64,000 bases of DNA from Siphonodentalium dalli (Eukaryota > Mollusca > Scaphopoda > Gadilida > Siphonodentaliidae): positions 247,071,474-247,135,473 of the forward strand of contig CP136065.1 in the NCBI GenBank assembly GCA_032622095.1, written 5' to 3'. Below, in pieces: positions 57,421 to 64,000 of this stretch. Position 1 is the first letter of the stretch. Every line of letters starts with the position of its first letter. The notes below the pieces were generated by a model, which was given only the letters and a program-made list of their open reading frames with translations, had not been told where the DNA came from and did not search any database. The translations under genes were made by a program, and so were the position numbers.

Positions 57421-57591
57421 TAATGGGTTGCTGTTATTCATAAGATATGTGAATTTGTCCTCATTGCACCAAATGAATTAATCAGTGCACTTCTATCTAG
57501 GGTTGGCGACAACTCTAGTTGTCTAATGTCTATTCTCGATATACAGGTATGGTGTGATTATGTCCTCAAGTCACTGAAGAGTAAACGCGAT

Positions 57592-58568
57592 CGGACCTGT
57601 TACCCTCAAAAAATATATTCCGGGAGATTGGTCACGACTTTCCGTGAGATTGGGGTCACCATCTGGGAGATTTTAAATAATTGAATTCCTTTTGCATTTT
57701 TGTAATTTCAAATTCAATAAAGAAAAGAATTAGACAAATTTTGTTATCATCTATCACACAGAAACATGCAAGTTTGATAACAAATTAACAAAGTATTCTT
57801 CAATAAGCAGTTACTGTGCTGTTGTACATTTAATTGTCTCATTTTCGAGAAAACATTGTAGGCCACCTATCAACAACCGTAAACTACTTTCGGTTTCATT
57901 TAGATCTCACGAGATTTCAACTGTCATGTTAAAAAGTACAACTCAGGAACAGACTTGTAAAGTTTAAAATCTAGAACATATATTTCTTTTAAATTTTATC
58001 ATACCATTTCAAGAGTCCTTAAACTTTGAATCGTATTGTCGGCGTTTTGTCGGTCTTTCCACAGAATCAGACATTTCAAAAATATAATGTATTATCACCA
58101 ATTTACCGAGTCATATATAAATGACCATATTCAATGGGCTTCCTATATATAGGGGTCATGCATAAAGCTCGTTTGTAATCCAATATGAAAACAATCTGGC
58201 ATAGATGATATTAGTTATATAACGTGAGGTTGCTCATCTCATTCCTCCTTTGTTTGTTAAAACATGTGGGTGACAAACGATTTATTGCCAGACTAATTAC
58301 CCACGGCACATTGGCAGCTACTCCAAGCTATCGCGATATTATTGCGCAACAGCAGTGTCTGCACCGGATGCTAAACAATCGCACCAGGTAGTCTTGCATA
58401 TTCTCGCTTACCGTGTTATAGTACAACGAAAACGAACGTAACTTTTAATTATTTTTTGTTTGAGAAGATTGTTTCAAACCGTGAGATTAGGAGGTGTCAC
58501 TGTGACACCGTGAGATGCATGTTGAAAACGGGAGACTCACGGCGAATCCGGGAGAAGTAACAGGTCTG
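57592..58568. mobile_element. hAT-type element, CGGACCTGTTAC / GTAACAGGTCTG ends
   Basis: Terminal repeats cggacctgttac and gtaacaggtctg; flanks aacgcgat / aacgcaat (7 of 8). Subterminal regions are rich in gggagatt and gtgagatt motifs at both ends. 977 bp, no transposase seen. Confidence 0.85.
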
Positions 58569-58576
58569 AACGCAAT

Positions 58577-59200
58577 TGATAATATATTCAATTTTCAGCT
58601 AAAATTTACTGTTTAAGCATAAGTGTACCTATCTAGATATCACAACATTGGAACTCACATGGACCTAAGTGCATTCATAAAGTACATGGTTACTACCGGT
58701 ATATAATGTACTGCCATGGTATTTGAGTTTGATAGGTATACAAAAAATAATAAATAATAATATAATAATAGAATTATGATTAATCCAACATTGGATATAA
58801 TAGACAACACCTTTTAGAACCTTCAGTTATCAAAGATATTGCACAATTACTTGTTTTCATAATAGTCAGAATTTTCTTTTTAATTTGATTTAAATTAAAA
58901 AAGTCTGATTTAAATCAAATAAATATATTTTTTTTTTATTTATTTAAAAAATAATAAAAAAATCACCAACCCTGCTTATAACAGGTTAAATGTTGATTCT
59001 CTCTTATGTATAAAAACTGCCGAGTAATATGTTGAGCAATTTCAATTACAGTCGGAGATAACATTAGCAGAATTTGAAAATTGTACAGAAAATGAGCTTC
59101 AGGCATCATAGAATTTATCTTCAAACTTTCTGGTTATTCCTTCAGAACCTAAATCTTAAAGCACCATTAACCCTCCTCATATGTTTTTTTTTTATTTCAG
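58577..59200. other. Intron 13, right end, AT-rich
   Basis: Low-complexity AT at 58740-58970 (taataat, ttaaatcaaat inverted pair near 58885-58920). No gene. Confidence 0.5.
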
Positions 59201-59341
59201 AACAAAAGTCTGTGTGTACGATCATAAGGGGAAGGAATTGTTAAATGTGAATGCGTTATCACAGAACGACAGTGAACCTCCTATTACAACACCCTATATA
59301 CTGGGAAACCGGATGTTCGGCATACATACAGGCAAAACAAG
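59201..59341 (+). CDS. Host gene exon 14, residues 922-968
   Basis: Acceptor tgttttttttttatttcag, donor CAAG|GTATAA. Encodes TKVCVYDHKGKELLNVNALS and TPYILGNRMFGIHTGKT. Alternating hydrophobic residues suggest propeller-like strands. The last two bases join A of exon 15 to give arginine. Confidence 0.87.
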
Positions 59342-59965
59342 GTATAATTTTTATTAACTCCATGCAGTCCATGTTTTAGATTTGAAGGGTTGAGAAATGT
59401 TATCTGTGATGGATGTCACATGTGCCGAGACTCATGATGTTGGTGCGTTATGTTGGATCCATATTGAACTGTTTACACACATCCGTTGCATTGTGCAGAG
59501 CATCTTAGCTGATATGTTTGATATTGGAATAAATAGAGGATCAATAACGAGTCCCCAGTTTATAGCGGAATTTACAAATGAGTCCAGTAAGACAAGTTTT
59601 GTAAATTCTTCTATAAATTGGTGACGAGTTGTAGGCTCTATTTATCACATGATCCCAAACCTTGATAAAACATACTTAAATCAACAAATGGGACGTGAAA
59701 CTAACATCGGTCTCTATAAGGCCTGCGATGATGTTTCATGTAACTATGCATTGTTTTCCAATGTAAAGAAATAGTCCCAAACCGGAAGTCAAAGGTCACC
59801 TGGCACTATTTCCTGTTATGCAACGAATGTTGCATATCACAGTTTATAGAATGGGTTTATTGAATGGAATAATGATAGGATCATGCAATAAATACAATAT
59901 TGGAAATCAATCTTTTCTGTTATAAATGAATTCTACGATTGTGCCAAACCTGTCAAATCCCACAC
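59342..59965. other. Intron 14, left part
   Basis: A 75-codon open frame at 59397-59624 has no family signature and no splice context, so I do not call it. Nothing else seen. Confidence 0.4.
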
Positions 59966-60218
59966 CAAGCCTTGAAATAGTGTGTCTGTCATTTGCAGAA
60001 TGAGGTCCCCAGAGGGTGAATTTAGTGATGCTACCCCGCATAGTGGGCTAGCATCACCAAATTCACCCTCTGGGGACCTCATTCTGCTGAGATGTAAGCA
60101 GAATGAGGTCCCCAGAGGGTGAATTTGGTGATGCTAGCCCACTGTGCAGGTAGCATAACTAAATTCACCCTCTGGGGACCTCATTCTGCAAATGACAGAC
60201 ACACTATTTCAAGGCTTG
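59966..60218. mobile_element. CAAGCC-family MITE, copy 4
   Basis: Ends CAAGCCTTGAAATAG and CTATTTCAAGGCTTG, two inverted modules. Flanks tcccacac / cccaccac are only partly similar, so the duplication has decayed. Confidence 0.88.
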
Positions 60219-60429
60219 CCCACCACCTTACATTGTGCTGAAAATAGAATCTCTCCACTGGGTGCATTAACTAATATAACATAACAGACACATATTGGTA
60301 TTTCTGCGTCGGCCAGAATATACTTTTTATCATTTTTATTTAGTTATTTCTGAATTTGTAATATGTGTCATTTTTTTCTGAAACTTGGGCCATTATTTTA
60401 ACAAATATTATACAACAAACACCATCATC

Positions 60430-60600
60430 TTATATATTAATTAAATGCAGTGGCTTCTGATGGTGAAATTGTTAATTTATCACCGATAGAAGCATCCCGA
60501 TTCGAGTAGTAAATATTTACAATTTAGCATAGTTCAGACACTGTTTTCTATGGAGTGGTACGGTCGATTTGCATGAGATTTTGGAACACAAAAATTAGTA
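60430..60600. repeat. Dispersed repeat related to 28180-28410
   Basis: attaaatgcagtggcttctg, gagtagtaaatatttacaat and catagttcagac match the copy at 28230-28335 in the same orientation. Confidence 0.65.
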
Positions 60601-60629
60601 TGCTAAATAAGCACGTAACATAACTTTAA

Positions 60630-60856
60630 CCCTTTTGTGAGGTTCATGATGGGAACCACGCTAGTGCAGCATTAAAGATCATGTGCCAGTGCATTCTCTT
60701 ATATATGCTGGTCTCCCTTAGGCAGCTTCGCATATATAAGGGAATGCCATGGCTTACACAGTCAAAGTACTTATTGTTAGGCCAATTAGGGAGACTCGCA
60801 TATATAAGAGAATGCACTGGCACGGTGTTTTCGCAAAACTTCAGGAAGCTCCAGTC
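60630..60856. mobile_element. TTAA-flanked MITE next to exon 15
   Basis: TTAA at 60626-60629 and 60857-60860. Left CCCTTTTGTGAGGTTCATG; right cttcaggaagctccagtc shares the CTGGAGC subterminal part of the 23299 family, with the last bases lost. Degenerate ctcttatata hairpins inside. Ends 18 bp before exon 15, so its edge overlaps the likely branch-point region. Confidence 0.75.
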
Positions 60857-60874
60857 TTAATTTTCAATTTGCAG

Positions 60875-61048
60875 AGTTTTGGTTACTAATGGCGACAGTG
60901 CACCTGATGTTGATGAGATTGGTGAGTTTCCGAAGATAGAGGGGATAAATATCGTCGGGAATCTAGTCTTACTTCACACCATAGATGGCATCAGTTTTAT
61001 GGATCCTGATACGATGCTGCCAGGTCTAATACTATTGGACGAGAAATG
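60875..61048 (+). CDS. Host gene exon 15, residues 969-1026
   Basis: Acceptor taattttcaatttgcag, donor AATG|GTGAGT. Encodes VLVTNGDSAPDVDEIGEFPK, IEGINIVGNLVLLHTIDGIS and FMDPDTMLPGLILLDEK. Beta-rich. Two last bases join C of exon 16 to give cysteine. Confidence 0.88.
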
Positions 61049-61145
61049 GTGAGTTAACTCTAAAAAATCAAGTTACCCACTTTAATACTGTTAGATGAGA
61101 AATTAGCATGTCCGATTAGTACTCTTATATGAGAAGTGATCAGTT
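61049..61145 (+). repeat. Degenerate copies of the exon-15 donor edge
   Basis: ctaatactattggacgagaa plus atggtgagttaac is followed by ttaatactgttagatgagaa plus attagc and gtactcttatatgagaag plus tgatcagttaac, two decayed direct copies. Confidence 0.6.
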
Positions 61146-61149
61146 AACC

Positions 61150-61801
61150 TTGCCAAGCCTGATACTTCTATATTACTCTATATTCTCTATACCGGTCAAT
61201 ACTGATTGATACTTCTATATTACTCTATATTCTCTATACCGGTCAATAATGATTGAACCTACTGATTTAGCTTTTCACTCATGTCAATCTATAGTGATTG
61301 AATCTGTCAATTTAATTCACTATATCAGTCAATGATCGAACCTGCCTATTTAGCTTTCCATTCCTGTCACTCTATCATGATTTAACCTGTCTATTCAGTT
61401 CACAATACTGGTCACTAATGATTGAACCTGCTGATTTAGCTTTCCATTCATGTCAATCTATAATATTTGAACCTGTCTGTTTTATTGATTATACCTGTCA
61501 ATCTATTATTGAATCTGCCAATGTAGCCAATCTATGATTGAACATGTCTGGTCGATTCACTATACCGATCAATAATTGAATCTGCTGATTTAGTTTTCCA
61601 TTCCTGTCAATCTATGATTGAACATGTCACTATAGCGGTCAATAATGTTTGATCCATGCCGATTTAGCTTTCCACTCCTATCTAATGATTGAACCTGTCA
61701 GTTTAATTCACTTTACTATTGAACCCGCCGATTTAGCTTTCTGTTCCTGTCAATATTATTAGTGAATTTAATTCATTAATGATTGATTTATCCTGTTTTA
61801 G
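61150..61801 (+). repeat. Degenerate array resembling the exon-16 acceptor edge
   Basis: About eight copies of gatttagctttccattcctg plus tcaatctatgattgaacctg. The real acceptor edge reads ttttagctcaccatacctgg plus caatcaatgatgacttctcc, so the unit matches the exon start and acceptor with substitutions. Confidence 0.65.
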
Positions 61802-61957
61802 CTCACCATACCTGGCAATCAATGATGACTTCTCCTGTCTGAGGGGAAACTACGAGAAAGTTAAAGTGTTGGAGGAGAAGAAAGTAAAGAATGTGATTCA
61901 GGCGGTAATCAGCTTTGACAACCTTGTCTGTGTCGTCCACTTCCAGGACGAAACGAG
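61802..61957 (+). CDS. Host gene exon 16, residues 1027-1078
   Basis: Acceptor ttgatttatcctgttttag, donor ACGAG|GTAGGT. Encodes SPYLAINDDFSCLRGNYEKV, KVLEEKKVKNVIQAVISFDN and LVCVVHFQDET. Beta-rich. Two last bases join T of exon 17 to give serine. Confidence 0.87.
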
Positions 61958-61997
61958 GTAGGTAAAATCTTATACATATTTGCGATTGTCTGTCTAT

Positions 61998-62262
61998 TAA
62001 GATATTATGGGTGGCGGGATGGGGTGGTGGGTGGGTACTTACATACATACTCTAATACATACTCTAATGATCTAGGGGCGCCTGCGGCGCATAAGATATT
62101 ATGGGTGGCGGGATGGGGTGGTGGGAGGGTACTTACATACATACTCTAATACATACTCTAATGATCTAGGGGCGCCTGCGGCGCATAAGATATTATGGGT
62201 GGCGGGATGGGGTGGTGGGTGGGTACTTACATACATACTCTAATACATACTCTAATGATACT
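61998..62262 (+). repeat. ~94-bp tandem repeat, three copies
   Basis: taagatattatgggtggcgg, gatggggtggtgggtgggta and cttacatacatactctaata repeated near 61998, 62092 and 62186, nearly identical. Confidence 0.92.
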
Positions 62263-62271
62263 TTCTAGGGT

Positions 62272-63635
62272 TAAAAAGTGTATTTGAGGCTCAGTAATAT
62301 GATTGGTTGTTTTTGTTTGATTGTAGTTTATTTGAAGCTCAGGTATATTATTGGTTGTTTTTGTTTGTTTGCAGTGTATTTGAGGCTCAGTAATATGAAT
62401 GGTTTTTGTTACAGTGTATTTGAGGCTCAGGTATATGATTGGTTGTTTTTGTTACAGTGTATTTGAGGCTCAGGTATATGATTGGTTGTTTTTGTTACAG
62501 TGTATTTGAGGCTCAGTAATATGATTGGTTGTTTTGTTGGAGTGTATTTTAGGCTCATGTTTATGAGTGGTTGTTTTTGTTTGTTTGCAGTGTATTTGAG
62601 GCTCAGGTATATGATTGGTTGTTTTTGTTTGATTGCAGTGTATTTGAGGCTCAGTAATATGATTGGTTGTTTTTGTTTGATTGTAGTTTATTTGAAGCTC
62701 AGGTATATGATTGGTTGTTTTTGTTTGTTTGCAGTGTATTTGAGGCTCAGTAATATGAATGGTTGTTGTTACAGTGTATTTGAGGCTCAGTAATATGATT
62801 GGTTGTTTTTGTTAGTGTATTTGAGGCTCAGGTATCTGATTGGTTGTTTTTGTTTGATTGCAGTGTATTTGAGGCTCAGTAATATGATTGGTTGTTTTTG
62901 TTAGTGTATTTGAGGCTCAGGTATCTGATTGGTTGTTTTTGTTTGATTGCAGTGTATTTGAGGCTCAGTAATATGATTGGTTGTTTTTGTTAGTGTATTT
63001 GAGGCTCAGGTATCTGATTGGTTGTTTTTGTTTGATTGCAGTGTATTTGAGGCTCAGTAATATGAATGGTTTTTGTTACAGTGTATTTGAGGCTCAGTAA
63101 TATGATTGGTTGTTTTGTTGGAGTGTATTTGAGGCTCAGGTATATAATTGGTTGTTTTTGTTTGATTGTAGTTTATTTGAAGCTCAGGTATATGATTGGT
63201 TAATTTTATTTGATTGCAGTGTATTTTAGGCTCAGGTATATGATTGGTTTTTTTTTATGATTGCAGTGTATTTGAGGCTCAGGTATATGATTGGTTGTTT
63301 TTGTTTGATTGCAGTGTATTTGAGGCTCAGGTATATGATTGTTTTTTTTTAATGATTGCAGTGTATTTGAAGCTCAGGTATATGATTGGTTGTTTTTGTT
63401 AGTGTATTTGAGGCTCAGGTATATGATTGGTTGTGTTTGTTTGATTGCAGTGTATTTGAAGCTCAGGTATATGATTGGTTGTTTTTGTTAGTGTATTTGA
63501 GACTCAGTAATATGATTGGTTGTTTTTGTTTGATTGCAGTGTATTTGAGGCTCAGGTATATGATTGGTTGTTTTTGTTTTATTCATGTGTATTTGAGGCT
63601 CAGGTATATGATTGGTTGTTTTTGTTTTATTGCAG
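62272..63635 (+). repeat. ~45-bp array of the exon-17 acceptor edge, about 30 copies
   Basis: Unit: ggttgtttttgtttgattgc plus agtgtatttgaggctcag and gtatatgatt. The last, real unit is tgttttattgcag plus tgtatgtgaggctcctg at exon 17. Many copies keep a pyrimidine tract, an AG and a following GT 16 nt later. Frames stay open for long stretches because most units are 48 bp. Confidence 0.93.
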
Positions 63636-63715
63636 TGTATGTGAGGCTCCTGTTACTGTTAAATGGTGTGCTGTCGTTCCGGGTAAACCGACTGAGGCTC
63701 TGGCTATAGAAGCAG
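63636..63715 (+). CDS. Host gene exon 17, residues 1079-1105
   Basis: Acceptor ttgttttattgcag, donor GCAG|GTATGT. Encodes VCEAPVTVKWCAVVPGKPTE and ALAIEAG. Ends one base into a codon; the gene continues to the right of the window. Confidence 0.83.
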
Positions 63716-64000
63716 GTATGTAACTAAATTTAGAAACGATGAAATTGTAATGACATTCAGAAGGGACAGTGCTGCGATTATGACCAAATAGGAAACAATG
63801 TTTGGTTTTCAGTTAATTTAATTTTCTGGAGTGATGAGCGAGGCACATTTTTATTTCATTTTGTATCCCATATTTAGCATGAGGGAGGCAGTTTTTTTCT
63901 TCTTCGTATTTCTTTCTTTTACTATAATGGAAGGGTACAAAATAAACTGTGCAAAATTCCTACCTCCCAGTTAGTCACATTAGGAAGTTCAGGAGAAATT
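63716..64000. other. Start of intron 17
   Basis: No exon or repeat recognised before the window ends. Confidence 0.5.

Larger units (their letters stand above)
17669..63715 (+). other. Large host gene, 17 coding exons recognised, 3' end outside window
   Basis: Seventeen exons join with consistent phase at all 16 junctions: 17669-18668, 20811-20949, 22619-22737, 24460-24652, 29566-29705, 30966-31116, 33737-33874, 35299-35427, 43086-43168, 44140-44339, 50782-50898, 51550-51750, 54636-54790, 59201-59341, 60875-61048, 61802-61957, 63636-63715. That is 3316 nt, 1105 codons. The protein has an acidic/serine-rich, basic N-terminus (1-150), a helical TPR-like part (about 335-585), a mixed middle and a beta-rich C-terminal half (about 625-1105) that could be a propeller. 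I do not recognise the family. Introns range from 0.65 to 7.7 kb and are dominated by mobile elements. More exons may exist, especially in the 7.7-kb intron 8 and the 6.4-kb intron 10. Confidence 0.85.

Noticed and set aside
62278-63635. Open frames of 60-107 codons with MIGCFCLIAVYLRL-type repeats
   Set aside because: They come from the 48-bp acceptor-edge array; the repeat length is a multiple of three, so the frame stays open without selection.
1-64000. CRISPR arrays, bacterial operons, ribosome binding sites
   Set aside because: The sequence is eukaryotic; the tandem repeats lack unique spacers of constant length and there are no cas or operon-like genes.

Overview
This is eukaryotic nuclear DNA, AT-rich and repeat-dense, most likely from a marine lophotrochozoan and plausibly a mollusc. 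The evidence is short exons with GT-AG introns, many kinds of non-autonomous DNA transposon, CR1/Jockey-like LINE fragments, and three repeat families built as terminal hairpin plus GTCCGT/GC-rich segment plus tandem 160-180 bp cores, a layout known from mollusc pearl/Helentron-type elements. The taxon is an inference; no species-diagnostic gene is present.

Layout. 1-17.1 kb holds no host gene that I can recognise. It contains a broken LINE reverse transcriptase (2.3-4.97 kb) interrupted by a tandem-core element, a ~162-bp satellite (5.2-6.5 kb) carrying a perfect 150-bp palindromic insertion, two copies of a TTA-flanked MITE in opposite orientation (7.6 and 14.1 kb), nested palindrome-rich inverted repeats (8.4-9.6 kb), a TTA-flanked element with a small ORF (10.5-11.3 kb), and a complete short hAT element with an 8-bp target duplication (12.5-14.1 kb) that keeps a BED-finger exon and a dimerisation-domain exon but no catalytic core.

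From 17.67 kb to beyond the right edge runs one large plus-strand host gene. I could join 17 coding exons (17669-63715) with all 16 splice phases consistent, giving at least 1105 codons. The product has an acidic/serine-rich and basic disordered N-terminus, a helical TPR-like middle and a beta-rich, possibly propeller-like C-terminal half. I do not recognise the family. Its introns are full of TTAA-flanked (piggyBac-like) MITEs, hAT-type MITEs with 8-bp target duplications, a mariner-type MITE, a 20-bp minisatellite in several blocks, a LINE 3' end on the minus strand, and a GC-rich repeat-bearing block at 39.3-40.7 kb.

The most striking signal is in how the gene and its repeats interact. At about ten exon boundaries the intronic minisatellite or local duplication is a copied exon edge together with its splice site (E1, E5, E7, E8 both ends, E10, E11, E13, E15, E16, E17). 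At three of these (E1, E8, E13) the copied units form AG...GT bounded mini-exons of 30, 27 and 36 nt that keep phase and have no stop; at E7 the copy would be a 20-nt poison exon. Separately, about eight of fifteen TTAA-flanked MITEs lie within 70 bp of an exon. Both patterns can be tested with long-read RNA and with orthologous introns.
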